Assembly: GCA_014925825.1 (NCBI GenBank)
Contig: JACGCK010000058.1
Location: 207,995-271,994, forward strand
From: Pholiota molesta
Taxonomy: Eukaryota; Basidiomycota; Agaricomycetes; Agaricales; Strophariaceae
Reading direction: 5' to 3'
DNA length: 64,000 nucleotides
Part shown: positions 1 to 12,600 of the stretch, piece after piece
Position numbering within the stretch: position 1 is the stretch's first letter
Layout of the letters: every line of letters begins with the position of its first letter
Made by a program: the position numbers and the translations under genes
Notes under the pieces: model-generated
Told to the model about the DNA's origin: nothing
Seen by the model: only the letters and a program-made list of their open reading frames with translations
The model's database searches: none

Positions 1-2170
1 TGAAAAAATATCTCCTTCAAGGTCTATTTCTCCTGCTCTCGCTCCTTCCTTGACGGTGAGCGCTAACTAGTGCTAACTACCTACCCAATGCACAGATGTT
101 CAACATCTCTTCCCTCTTCATAGAGCCTTTCGAGTTGCGCTACGCGACGCTCCGAAAGCGGTTCGGCCTGGGGTAACGCACACTCAAGAACAGATCGTGG
201 TCTTCGAACGTGAATTTGCGAAAGGACACGCGCACGTCCTCGCGAGGCGGAGGGCGTCGGGCAGAGGTCGGGACGCTCTGATGCATTGATTCGTGAGTGT
301 CCTGTATCGTCGCTTTCCCTCCTTACCACCTTATAGTTTGGTCCCGGCGCGGTTTGGCCTTCATCGTATTTCCGTGCTAATGTTCGTACAGGATGCACGA
401 ATGCCCCCGCTCGAGCTCGCTGTTGAAGATCAAGACCTTCGACGATTGTTGCGGGGTACGCACCAGGGAAAGGACGTAAGTCACAAGGGCAGCATTGGGC
501 CCTCTTATGCAGGATGCAGTCAGGAAAGGTGCGTGCGCGTTGTGTCAGGCTTCCACTCTCTGTGCGCTTCTTTCTTGTCATGAGCGTTCGCTCATATGAT
601 CCTTGTTTTTTCTTGTACATGCGTTTTCTTCATTCCATTTAGGTCATCAACTCAGTAAAATTCGCAAGGTGTCGCCTCAATTGGGCTCATCATAACGTAC
701 TGTTTCCAAGGCCTAACTCGGGACGAGGTGCCTATGTTCGGGTGTTGTGCTCGTCCGAAGAAGCTCGTGGTATTTACTTGTTTTACGCGCAGGTTCCCTT
801 CATACGTCGGTGTCGGCGTCGACAACGGTGTCCTTGAGGACGCCGAGGTCCTGGACCATCACAAGGTGGGCGCAACCAAGGCGCGGCATCTGCTCGTCTG
901 TCTGCTTCTGCTGGGGAAGCGTAACACCGCACGCGTTTCCATATTCAATTGAATGACCTTCTCTTGCTATCCGATTATTTACTAGTAATTCGTTAACCCT
1001 TTACCTTTGTAATATATTCTGATTTTCTGCTCGACCATGGTCCATTAATGCTTTTGCCTCTTTTCCGCGAGGATCAGGACATCGTTTAAATTTATTTACC
1101 TTACAGTCTACTTTATGTTGAATCGCAATTCGCGAGCAACTCGCCTCCAGCTCATGTAGTTGTAGTATACATTGTAATCTAGGTATCGGCTTGGCCCGCG
1201 TTCAGCGCACGATGGTGCATGCTGATATATCAAGCGTGCACGCTTGACACACGCAAATGCACACTATTGCGTGTTTGGTAGATACCTGTCCCGCTTGTCT
1301 TGTGTAGAGCGGTAAACTTTGTTCTGGAATGTTGTCGGAATGACCTCGTAAATGCCAATTACATAGTGGAGTCATACTCTATGATAGTATGAAATATGGG
1401 ACAAACCACGATGGCCTTGATTGCAGACGGCCTCAAGACGTCAAGCTTTCAAGCCTGAATTCTGCTATGGAACAACGTCTGGGTACAACGAGAAAAATGG
1501 AGAGAGGACCAACGGAGACGTTCACGGTGAGACAGGCTCGCCAGTCATATCAAAATTGTCGCAGAAAATCCATGGCCCATTAACGGGCAGGGCGTTGAAT
1601 ACTCCAATTAACACCATTAGTTGCCCATCTCTGACCTCGTTCCCGATGTCCCTACCAAATGTTAGCCCTTTGCATAAATCGATGTAGCATGTTTGAGCTC
1701 TTGCAATGAATGCACGAAGACGCCGCCCCAGGAAGGACCGCCATTGGCCAAACAATGGGGGCGTGCATACTTCGAAGCGGTAACAAGTGTGAGAAATGTC
1801 GAATTTGGGGAGAGCGTGTCTGATTCATGCATTGCTGAAGGCCTTTTATCCCATCCTCCTTTTCCCTGCAGGCTTTTATAGGTTCCCCATTATCCAATAG
1901 TGGACGACTGATATCCGGATATGTACTTCATCGGCTCAAAAATCGTCGCCTTCAAGGCGTGGAGATCTCCGAAAGGTTCAAGTTCGTCCTTGTGAAACGA
2001 GGAGGTGGCGAGAATACTTTTGGGGTGCGGAATCATTAATCATCCCTCTTTGCATAACAGAATACGACGTACCCCCCACAGATATATGCCGCCGTATTGT
2101 CATCCAACCCAAGGATCAGCGCTCAACACTCCACTCCAAAACACTGCCGCCGACATCTCCATTACTTCCA
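1..2170. other. Non-coding or decayed sequence, no supportable gene
   Basis: Between about 390 and 950 on the plus strand there are exon-like segments with fair splice signals (roughly 392-475, 513-528, 643-727, 793-952). Their phases do not chain into one reading frame, so they may be a decayed gene. From about 960 to 2170 I see only short open frames, AT-rich stretches and short CACACGC-type repeats, and no recognisable product. Confidence 0.4.
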
Positions 2171-3646
2171 ATGACCTCTACCAACTTCCTGAATTTTCCA
2201 GACGCCGTTCTTGTCGCTGTATTTACATTTTTCTGTGGTGACGAACCTGTGTTCCTCCCACGGAGAACGACAGACAGGCGGGGCATTCTCAGTCATGTGG
2301 ACGAAAGATGGAATACGATTCTGCAATCTACGAGCACGCTATGGGACAACATTCTGTTTACATCCCCTCCTTCTTTCTTCATCCCACCAGACACCATTTT
2401 GAACGAATTCGACACGTGCACGATGAGGAGCGGGAACAACCTATTGACTGTCGCGTTTGACATGGGCCGCCATGACTGGGTATTCAGCATTGTTCACGCC
2501 GTCGTCCTCCCAAATGTCGGTCGCATACGGAAGTTAACCTGTCCTATCCACACCAACATTGACATCTCCGCATTCCTCAAAATTCGTGAAGGCAGATTCA
2601 GTGCTCTAGAGTCACTTGATATTGCTTTCGTCAACACGTGGACCGAGCCCATTTCCTGGTTCAATTTGGACACCTGCCTCCAATTTAACGCGTTACGAAC
2701 AGCACCACAATTGCGCAATGTTACAGTGCACCTTTTCAACGGATTACATCCAATCGACCTTCACCTCCCTTGGGATCAACTGACTTCTCTTGACCTAGCA
2801 TCTACGGCAATGACACCGGAGGTCTTCGTCAAGATTCTTCGCTATGGAGCACATCGGCTCGAGGACGGCTACTTCCAGGTTCGATTCAGCAAGCTCCTGT
2901 GCCCGCAGCGAGTGCTATCTCGGACCACAATTATCATGGACAGATTGGAAACGCTCAAACTGCGCCTCATGTACCCAAGCAACGACACTCGACTCTTCTC
3001 GACCCTTCGGTTTCCCGTGCTTCGTAGTCTTTCGATTAAAATGTTTGATCGACGCCAGCAATGGGATATGTCACTTTACACCAACCTCCTCCGCGCATCT
3101 AAAAACACTCTGCAACAGCTGCACCTATCTGATTTCCAACCCCCTGGTTTGCGCATTTTCAGAACCGGTCAAAACATTCAAGGCTACGGTTACCCACCTG
3201 TCAGTAGACAATATTGCCACACGACATATCGTACCCTTGAGAAACTGTTCAAAATCATACCCAACGCGGAATCCTTAATTCTTCCGCTCGGTTTACCGAT
3301 TCACGTCTACACAGCCGAGAAACTGGCAACGTGTCATCTTCTGCCGCGGCTTCGCGCACTGAAGCTCGGGGCGACCATCGATAGCGCCAGGCATATCATT
3401 ATGCTGTCTGTGCTCAACAGTCGACACCACTACATATCGCTTGGAGTGGGGGGCTCTGCCGAAGTTCGTTATGCTCCAGATGGGCCTCGACTGACCGTTA
3501 TTAGTTCGCTGGGAGTTTGGATTCCGTATCACCAGTATACATTCAACACGGCCCTGGCACTGGATGCACAGTGCCAGATGCTTGCGTCGCTCGGGATCAT
3601 GGTGGATATCTATCCTACGACTGCTCTGCCACTGCCAATCAGGTAG
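2171..3646 (+). CDS. F-box-like protein, 491 aa, single exon
   Basis: Single uninterrupted ORF beginning at an ATG in good context. The first 65 residues have an F-box layout: a leucine/phenylalanine-rich start (NFPDAVLVAVFTFF), a basic RRTTDRR stretch, then a VDERWNTILQ..LWDNI block, matching the family pattern of a helix, a conserved W-x-x-I/L and a 'p-LW' motif. The rest carries spaced leucine-rich segments with 'L-x-x-L-x-L' spacing, as in the large Agaricomycete F-box/LRR families. Such proteins are substrate receptors of SCF ubiquitin ligases; the target here is unknown. No intron is needed. Nothing nearby suggests a shared role. F-box genes are strongly expanded in these fungi, so this is probably a lineage-specific copy. 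The family call is fairly sure; activity is not shown. Confidence 0.72.
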   Translation: MTSTNFLNFPDAVLVAVFTFFCGDEPVFLPRRTTDRRGILSHVDERWNTILQSTSTLWDNILFTSPPSFFIPPDTILNEFDTCTMRSGNNLLTVAFDMGRHDWVFSIVHAVVLPNVGRIRKLTCPIHTNIDISAFLKIREGRFSALESLDIAFVNTWTEPISWFNLDTCLQFNALRTAPQLRNVTVHLFNGLHPIDLHLPWDQLTSLDLASTAMTPEVFVKILRYGAHRLEDGYFQVRFSKLLCPQRVLSRTTIIMDRLETLKLRLMYPSNDTRLFSTLRFPVLRSLSIKMFDRRQQWDMSLYTNLLRASKNTLQQLHLSDFQPPGLRIFRTGQNIQGYGYPPVSRQYCHTTYRTLEKLFKIIPNAESLILPLGLPIHVYTAEKLATCHLLPRLRALKLGATIDSARHIIMLSVLNSRHHYISLGVGGSAEVRYAPDGPRLTVISSLGVWIPYHQYTFNTALALDAQCQMLASLGIMVDIYPTTALPLPIR

Positions 3647-6380
3647 AACAGACTATGTAGGACGTTCGCGTTGGTTCTGTTCACTTCGTCAATCCAATTT
3701 TGGTATAAGATACGTTCGCAGAAGTTATGTTTTATTGTGTTCGGAGAATTTCGTAGTAAGTATTTGGTGTACTGTGTCATAGCTTTTTGGAATGCAGTAA
3801 TTTACTAAGTATGATCGTAAACTTGTCCAATGTCAATGCTACAAACTGTTAAAGGCATGCTGGGTACGAAAATGTTTTCCAATTTGACCTTCGCCAATCG
3901 ACGGTATTTTCATTATACCCCGCGATGGAAAGTATCTACTTTCAAATGGCAGCGGGTGGATGAACAGATAAATAGAGGTATCTACGTACATGTGCGATCG
4001 CGTACTGGCTACGTCATCGAACAGACGGCGCTGCTGATACAAGAAAGAAGCGAACGAATTTTTATAAATCGCCGGTTCGTCGAACAGAAGATTCAGCAGG
4101 AGTTCCTACGCAGTTGCCGCGGCATCTGCGTCCACTTAGAGAGCATCGATGTCAAAGGTGCTAGCGCTCCGCTTGTCATCATCGTACTGCTCTGTCTATC
4201 CCGTCACGACTTATCTTCCACCAGGCTGCGCCTCTATCTATGCCACGTAGATATTGCGCGTGGCCATAACCATATTTCGTTCAATTGCTGACAAGGCACT
4301 GAGTTCAGATTTCACCAAGTCGATCTCGCCGGTATTGAACAAGTTTCTTGACGGTGTTGATGGCGATGAAGTGTGATGAGTTGTGAAGCGTGATGGGCAA
4401 GAGGTCGGCGAAGCGGCAGACTCTCCGCATGTCGCATACCTGGGAAGGGAATGTCTTGATAGAGGAACATTGCGGTATTCCCGTAGAACTGAGCAGAGTA
4501 ACCGTCAAAATATGAATGACGGAGACGAAGTTGGACAGAACGCACGAATTGTAGTTCTGACGTAGGTTTGCGGTGTTACATGCGGACAGAGTAACGATCG
4601 AAAATGCAGCCAAGGTAGGCGGTGTGCATTTTGGTGAAGATGCGGAGGTAGTTGGGGAGTGAAATACCTGCCGTGGGTTCGGATGCTTGCGTCTTGTTGG
4701 ATCAAGCGTGGAAACTGGGGTCGATAGAAAGGCAACTGAAAGGAATGAGAATTTAGAAGATGAATGAGAGAGACAGAGAATCACTCGCTAATTTCTAGGT
4801 CCTGCCTAGCATTGACGCGAACGCTGTCGTATTTCTGCTTCCACGATCATTCTGAATGAACTGTCGTCTTGCTGTCGTCCAATCGAGTCAGTATCAAGCA
4901 ACTGTATGAACACACGTAAGAAATTCAACGGCTTACTTACCTTATTGAAGTTTCAAAGGCATTGAATCAATCACTCGAGACTTATGAGAAATCAAGGACT
5001 GGTGTCGCGTCGCGGATGCAAGGGGTTCTGGAGACGAGCATTGGGCTGGAGATCGGCTGTTGGCCAACTGTTGGCGCACAATTTGAGCAGTCGCCGCCCC
5101 TCAAATAAAGTTCCTCTTGAAGCAGGAGAATAATGTGTGCGACGCGGCCGGGTTGTGCTGTCACACCGCTGTCTGTTGACTTCCAATGATGCGTTCGAGA
5201 GAGTTGGTACTATGTAGAAAGCAGATTTGGAGCAGATGCAACTCATGCAAGCGAATGCCATCAATCACAACATGTGACTGTGACATATGACCAGCGCTTA
5301 CCTTCCTTGAATCCTTCAACCACTCCAGCATCGTCAGTTGATCGTCAGCCTGTGGCAGAACAACGCCATACTAGTGAGTTTCTCTTTTTCTTCTGTTTTA
5401 GCTTCTAACGAGCTCTAACCTTGGTATAGCAGACATCTGTTCCTACACGTATTCAGTTCGTCTTCTCGATGGCGCCTTTTCATGCTGCTCGCGCTCGATT
5501 CAGATGAGTCGACGATGACGCCGACTTGCCCTCGGACGGCGCCTTATCTGTCACTACAAGCAAGGCTTGTAACCATCTACAGTGCGATCCCAATGGCGCC
5601 CCATTCTACACGCCTAGGTACACCGCGTATCTAGTGCAAACACCGTCACGCACCAGCACGTTTGGACACCACGGTGTTACGAGCCCCACAAAGATCTCCA
5701 ATAGTTGCACGATCCTAGGTACGTTGCTCGTTTGTTTCTCTCACCCTCCTCTCACCTCCTCTCTCTAGCAGTTCTTCAAGTTGTGTCGCTGCTCAGCACT
5801 CATCAATGAATCTATCAGGTATGTCACTTGTTCGTCTTTCCGCTATCTTTGACCCACTCATCGTCCCCTTCACAAGATGTCCATCTGACTATCAGCCTCT
5901 TACGAGTCCTCTCAACCTAGCCCGTTCTCTCGGTTATGCCGCCTTTCCGTCGCGCTCGAACTATATCGATATTCTCCACCTCGAAGCCTGCTCGTATACC
6001 TCCGCGAGCCACAAATACTCCGGCTCGGCACTATCCATATTAAACCTGCATTCGACGTCAAATGCACCCCCGAAATTTTCAACCCCGGCACAAACGCCCA
6101 GTTTTCATCCGATCACCCCCATTTTTTTTTGTGCCGGGGCACACGCCCAGGCACACGCGGCACACAAAAAAATTTCAGCGGCACACGTGACGGAAGGGTG
6201 AAATTTTCACTTGGCCCCCCTGTTTTAGGGGCCATTTTGATCCCACCTCTTCTCCTGCTCCCCCCTTCCACTTTTCCAACACTTTCCGGTGGCTACAATC
6301 TCCTTAGGATGGGCACACAGAGCACACGAACTTTCCGGGGGGCACACATGCTGTAGCGCCTGCAATATGGGGGGGGAGGA
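3647..6380. other. Intergenic, no confident gene
   Basis: A 153-codon plus ORF (3830-4291) and a 159-codon minus ORF (4305-4784) are the longest open frames. Neither resembles a family I know, and nearby frames shift repeatedly, as in decayed genes. From 5400 to 6200 the sequence is AT/CT-rich with short frames only. The stretch 6120-6190 begins the CACACGG/GGCACAC-rich sequence that leads into the satellite. Confidence 0.35.
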
Positions 6381-7640
6381 GGTGTGGGGCGGGGGCGGAG
6401 ACGGGGACCACCACCCGGAGTTGAGTCGATGTGGTGTGCCCGGCTCGTGTCCGCCTCGCTGGTGGGGGGCACCTGTCCAAGGGATGACAAAATTTTTTTG
6501 GTTCGAGTCACTGTTCATGGAATCGATGAGAAATTTTTTTTACCTACCTGACGATTCGACTCGTGGCACCTGTAGGAGGTGGGGACCACCACTCAGAGTC
6601 GAGTCGATGTCGTGTGCCCGGCTCGTGTCCGCCTCGCTGGCGGGCACCTGTCCAAGGGATGAAAATTTTTTTTGGTTCGAGTCGATGCGAAGGGTACTGT
6701 TCATGGAATCGATGAGAAGTTTCTTTACCTACCTGACAATTCGACTCGTGGCACCTGTAGGAGGTGGGGACCACCACTCAGAGTCGAGTCGATGTGGTGT
6801 GCCCGGCTCGTGTCCGCCTCGCTAGCGGGCACCTGTAAGGGATGACAAAATTTTTTTTGGTTCGAGTCGATGCAAAGGGTACTGTGTTCATGGAATCGAT
6901 GAGAAATTTTTTTTACCTACCTGACGATTCGACTCGTGGCACCTGTAGGAGGTGGGGGGGAGCAGGGGACCACCACCCGGAGTCGAGTCGATGTCGTGTG
7001 CCCGGCTCGTGTCCGCCTCGCTAGCGGGCACCTGCAAGGGATGACAAAATTTTTTTTGGTTCGAGTCGATGCAAAGGGTACTGTGTTCATGGAATCGATG
7101 AGAAATTTTTTGTACCTACCTGACGATTCGACTCGTGGCACCTGTAGGAGGTGGGGGGAGAAGGGGACCACCACCCGGAGTCGAGTCGATGTCGTGTGCT
7201 CGGCTCGTGTCCGCCTCGCTAGCGGGCACCTGTAAGGGATGACAAAATTTTTTTTGGTTCGAGTCGATGCAAAGGGTACTGTGTTCATGGAATCGATGAG
7301 AAAAATTTTACCTACCTGACGATTCGACTCGTGGCGCCTGGACTTGTGTCTGTGTGCCCGGCTCGCAGTGGAATCAATATTTACCTGCCTGACTGTTCGA
7401 CTCGTGAATGTGCCCGGCGCTTCGATGAACAGAATCGATGAAAATATCTTACCTGCCTGACTGTTCGACTCAAGGCGTGTGCCCGGCTCCCAGCCATGAC
7501 TCGTGAATGGGTGTGCCCAGCTCGCAGTGGTGAGTTGTGAGGGATAACTCGATGAACAGAATCAATGAAAATATTTTACCTGCCTGTTCGACTTGTGGGC
7601 CCCTGCTCCCAGGCACGAGTCGTGCCGATGGGACAGTGTG
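6380..7640. repeat. Satellite array with a 180-200 bp period
   Basis: At least five imperfect tandem units are visible. The landmark ACCTGTAGGAGGTGGGG recurs near 6568, 6752, 6940 and 7139, and GATGACAAAATTTTT recurs near 6482, 6841, 7040 and 7230. Each unit contains a T-run, GGTTCGAGTCGATG, CATGGAATCGATGAG and the GCCCGGCTCGTGTCCGCC block. After 7330 the units shorten and degenerate. The open frames within it share repeated peptides and are by-products of the repeat. Confidence 0.85.
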
Positions 7641-7969
7641 ACTTGTCAATTAGCTTGTCTATCTAACCTGAGTGTGCACGACCCAATTTGCAATTCTGAA
7701 TCCGCTCTGGCCCGGCTCCCATTATACAGGCTCTGCAAACTTACCCCTTTGCCCCTCTGTTTGCGTTCTGCTCCCAATCCCCCACCCCATCCTTTCCCGA
7801 CTCCCATGTTTGCTAATATATACCATACTGTACCAGTATTTATCCTATATGTTCTCTTCCTCCCCCGGTGGCTGGTTTTGCATCTTGTCCTCGTACCTTT
7901 ACCATCTCACCCGATGCTGTCGGTGGTGCCCTTCTCTTGTCTATTGTTTTGCTGACTCTCTCCTTGTAG

Positions 7970-9302
7970 TTGCCCCACCTGTACTCTTGAATTTACAACC
8001 AAAAGAGCGTATGACCTTCATGTCAAACGTTTTCATTTTCGTGAAGCACGTTTTTTGACTGAACCTGATGGTCAGTTTGGTGTTCCTCTTGCCATGTGTT
8101 GTCTCTCACCACCCGGCCCAGGCCCCGTTGTTGTCAAATATCAACGCGAGCTTCCGAATGCGCTGTCGCACTGCGGTATCAATGGGTGTACCTTTGAGTT
8201 TAGGGGATTCCACATTCAAAAAACTCACCTTGGCACGGTTCATGGTTTCCACGGCTTAGTGGTCAAAGTTCGCCTGTTCCCCCCGATGTTAACGCATCCA
8301 GATGCCACACCTTCTCCGGCTGCGACACCCTCTCCGGATCCCGCGCCTGCTGCGCCTGCTGCCACTCCTGAGCCTGCCCCGGCTCCCGCCCCGCCTGGTC
8401 TGTCTCGACAGGGTTCGGTCCCACGCATCCACCCGGGCCCGCACCCTTATGCCCGGGTTGGTCCCCCTTCGCGCAGTAGCTCATTGACACTGGTGGGTGC
8501 TCCAGAGGGCCGCAGTAGCTCATTGACACCAGTGGATGCCCCAGAGGGCCCGCCTCCCAGCTCTCCCCAAGCCGTCCCCCTTGTCCCTCAGGTGTCGACC
8601 GCGAGTGAACATGGCGGCCTTTCCCAGCCGGACCCTATCTTGTCTCCTTTGACGACCCACCACAGTCTGTTCTCGGATGTGGAAGAGGATGGACCAGACA
8701 CGGTGGGTTCGCCTGGCTTTGAACCCCACCCAGACTTGGCTTCCTCGATCCCCACTGGGCTTGTCGAACCTCACCCGGACTTGGCTTCCTCCGTCCCCAC
8801 CGAGCTTGTCCCAGAAGAAACGATTGAAACACTGATGGCCCGGGCATCGTTGACCATTATTGCGCTGCCCCAACTGCGCATTTCCCCCATTCCTCAGTTC
8901 TTGGCCTGTGTCGAGTGCGAAGTGGGCATATCGCCGCTCACGGTTACGGACCATCCTCAAAAGAAGCATCACATTCCCCTCACGGCTCATGCTGCACGCG
9001 AGCTCAAGGCATTTGTGCAAGGCCTGGCACTGGCCCAGGACTCCAGTGCTGTTCCAGTTCCCCCACCCAAGCAGGCGCCCATTCCTGGCTTGGCGGTACG
9101 CCAGGGTTTTGCGTGCGTGGACTGTGACTATTGTGGCACCAGTCCCGGGACGGTTCGCAACCATTATGCGTCGGCGCATACGACCCTGTCTCCTCTGGAG
9201 CCCAAGATGAAGTCGGCCATTAGTAGTAGCTGTAAAGTAGTAGGTAGTTTTGGTCGGAAGAAATTTTTCAGTTTTGACCATTTGGATCGATTAGGGATGT
9301 GA
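7970..9302 (+). pseudogene. Truncated C2H2-finger protein related to the N-terminus of the recombinase-helicase gene
   Basis: An open frame begins just after a likely splice acceptor (TTGTAG, ending 7969) and runs to a stop at 9302. It encodes a C-x2-C-x12-H-x4-H finger (CPTC...HVKRFH) and a proline/alanine-rich linker with short repeats. Two finger-like units follow: one with CVEC and HPQKKHH near 8905-8970, one with CVDCDYC and NHYASAH near 9115-9180. The spacing of the last two, with 'IPGL' between them, parallels the two-finger region encoded at 22140-22430, a DUF3505-like layout. The recombinase and helicase parts of that longer gene are absent, so this copy is 3'-truncated or a separate short gene. 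A TATA-like TATATA lies near 7817-7822. The first exon and start codon are not resolved; an ATG at 7914 is one candidate but its phase does not fit the acceptor. Confidence 0.5.
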
Positions 9303-9652
9303 TAAGGATGTCCCATGCCAAAAATGAGCGAGATCGGCGGTCCCGTTCTCGAGATATGGCAGGGGGTGGGGGAGGAGGAGGGGTATATGCAAGATATTCA
9401 GGAATGGGCCGTCAATGTAAAATTTGGTATCAACAGACTTGTATGACCTCGTAGACTAAGGAAAAGTAGGTTTTGTGGGTGAGGAGGCCACCCTGAATAT
9501 CTTTGGGTGGGGGGGCGGAGGGTGTGTACTGATCTAGTCTAAAGATATTCAGGAAGCATGTTGGGGGTTCCAAAACTGGTTTTCCATGACCAGGTATATT
9601 GGGGGAACCTATTGGTATCTGTTTTGGAGCACCCTGATGTGTCCTGAGTATT
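9303..9652. other. Short intergenic stretch with repeated AGATATTCAGG words
   Basis: No gene. The word AGATATTCAGG or its complement occurs three times within about 170 bp (near 9390, 9495 and 9543), with G-rich tracts. This may be the edge of a small repeat. Confidence 0.3.
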
Positions 9653-12600
9653 CTAGGGCAGGGGGAGGAGACGACCTGGCGGGAGAGTTGTCAGGAACGT
9701 CGGCGAGTGGTTTGTATGCTGAATAATGATTATATTATAATCAACTAGATTAGGGGAACTCACTCCATTCTTATTTGGGTCACTGGATGTAGTCCCGACA
9801 AGGAGAAGGTAGCGGGCGCGCCGGGAAAGCGGCGAAATGAGGTGGTGGGCGTTCCCCGCTTTGAAGCCGGCCTTTGCGAATGATTCCTCCAAGTAATCCA
9901 TTCTCCACAAACCGGTGAGTCCAGAGGTGGTTGAGTCGTCCATCTTTCGTCGCTGAGGTTGGTATGTGAAACCGACGTCCATGTGGACTTCACCGTTTCG
10001 GCGGTCGAGAACATAATCCCAGTCCATCTGAGGTACGTTATGTTTTAGATTATTCATGACCGATGGACCGTTATGGGAAATGACGTTGAGTTTGAAGCCC
10101 TTGCATTCGACCACGAAGAAGAAGGATTTGAAGCGGTCCATTTTCTGAGTGTCGTCGAAGGAGTCGAGAATGTCGCGCATCTTTTTCTGCAATGCGTCAA
10201 AGGTATTGGGATCGACCTGTTTTGAAAAACCAGAGTAGAGGGAATCGTTCTTCCCTGCCTTCTTGCCTGCGCGTTTTCGGATGTACTCCTCCACTGTGTA
10301 TTCGTAGAAGGGGTCGCAGGACGTCAAGTTGACGACGGTATGGAGTGCGGGCAAGACGACGTTGTTCCAGAACCAGATAAGGACCTCCATCGGCAGATCT
10401 GTTTGCCGCCTTCCCGTGTACTCGTTCCGGTGAATCATCCTCGGAAAGAATATGTAGCAGTAAATTGGGCTATTCCCCTCGGTGATTTTGGTGAATAGGG
10501 TATGAGGAATATTGGACAAGGGGATTCGGCGTTCCATCCACTCTTTTTTGGAAGGAAACAGGACCTCGTAGTCGTAGGGGGGTTCGAGAATTTCGGCGTA
10601 GACATGGTTATGTTTTTTGATACCCGAGTTGTTTCGCAGAGAAGGAGTGACCATCAGACCCACGGGGGCTGCGACATGGACCTTGTCCGTTACCCAGACG
10701 AAGCTGTCGATGTCCATGGCCATGTGAATTTCGAATTCGGAGCTGTCTACGGCGTCGCGTTCGAGGTCGAGGCAGATGTAATCCCCTGCCTCATTTTTAC
10801 CACGCAAGAAGTAGGAGATGAGTGTGTTGGGATTGGGATCTTGTCCCTCGGAGGCCGGTTCCACACGCTGTAGCATTTCTGTTGCTCCCAGAATTTCGAC
10901 GTCGGTAGAGGACACCATGCGGAGCTGAGGAATTCCTGTTCGCCCCATAGGCCTAGGGTCAAGATGCATCTTTCGAAAGTGAACTTTGGAATTTTCGATG
11001 GAGAATTCGGGAACGAGCGGCATGATATGGTTCTCCAAGAGCATAGGAGGCCCCATGTAATAGGCATGGCCGAACCTGCGCAAGAGACGGTGTCCATAGT
11101 CGCGAAAATATGTCCATGGACTTTTGATATAGATGGAGGAAAGGAGAGGGTCATAGAGGGGGAAAGCGTGTTGGGGATCTTCAAAGGCATGCAAATCCTC
11201 TTGGGTTGGTCCCCCATAGTATGAGTCGTACGTGGGATCGTGACTAGGCCAAAGAGGCCTGGAGGGAATGGGCAGATCGCAAGGCCTTGCGGTACGTCTT
11301 CTACGCTCTATGCTCATCTTGTTCCAATTGATCTTGACCATGTGAAGTCTCCTGGTATGCGCCAAGTCCAAGTTGGCCGCCATTTCCACCGCCTCATCGA
11401 CCATATGAGACCCATCTACTTCGTCATTTTCGGTGATGTCTCCATGAGTGTTTCGGGATACAGGCTGATCTTCCGGTGCCTCATCGGGATGAAGTGGCGG
11501 AATTGGGGAAGGTTGCAGCGGCCACGCAGAGGCGGCAGGCGGCGTCGCCAGAGCGCGGGTGATTTTCATGCATCTAGAACATGCCGACATCTCGGTGTTG
11601 AGATTTTCGAGGAGGGTTGACTGTTGGGATTGTAAGTCTCTGTGCTCCTGCAAAAGAGTGGCACTGAGCGGTGCAAAATTCATGTCGACGGCGCCCATCG
11701 CCAACGCGCGCCATTCGTCGGGAGGTGTGTCGCGAAGATAGGTGTAGTTTTCGATGGAATCGCGTATCCAAGTCCTGAGAGAATTAAAAAGACGGAGACG
11801 GGTGATGTGATGACAAGATTCCGCCTGATAGCGCAAGGTGTGAGGTGCGGCTTGTGTGAAGCCTTCTGCGAGGAGGTACTGTCCCACCAGAATGGCTATG
11901 GGACCGCAATCGACCCCGTTCATCTTCCAAGGGATAGAGACGACATTGACGTCTTCTGGAGGAACCAAAGTCCAGTCATGGAGCAGACAAATGTGGTGGT
12001 ATATCTGGGGCCCGTTCCAATCCTCCCATTGATCTCATCCTTGACGGCTGGTTCTCCCAAAGACTGTGACGGACTTGTGTTCATGATCCATATAGACGGT
12101 GAAAAAGTGATTTTCGTTTTCACGGATGACGAAGAACTTGGGTTGGAGAGGACAAGGACCTTCTAGCGGTAAAAAATACCTTTTCCTGAAGTGAGGGATA
12201 GCATAGGTGTTAATACGCCAGCGCATCTGGGGCTCGATGTCCCAGAGCTGAAGTGCGTAAGTGTCCAGATAGGTGACAGAGACATTGGGATAGCGACAGT
12301 AGTAGGTCTTCATGAGAATGAAGTTGACCACCGAGTAATCCAGCCAAGTATTGGGAGCGAGTGAGTCGTAGTGGGTGAGTACTGGCATCCATATTTCGAA
12401 TATAGACATAATTTTTCCTATGATACCAAGTTAAATGGGAACAAGTTGATTTCGGGAGCCACTCACGATCCATGTCGTCTGGTGTCACCATTTCTTGTTC
12501 GACCATAGGAAGCTCCACTTCCAAAGGAGGGAGTGGAGGAATGATGTCGGGCTCACGCTGGAATGGAACATACTCATCTTCGCTTCCCTCTGGTTCGTCA

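Noticed and set aside
392..952. Four-exon gene at the left end
   Set aside because: Splice signals look fair but the exon phases do not connect.
3830..4291. 153-codon plus-strand ORF
   Set aside because: No family resemblance, no promoter signal, and surrounding sequence is non-coding; chance ORF cannot be excluded.
6129..7288. Overlapping open frames of 60-180 codons on both strands with repeated peptides
   Set aside because: They follow the satellite units in every frame and have no coding signal beyond the repeat.
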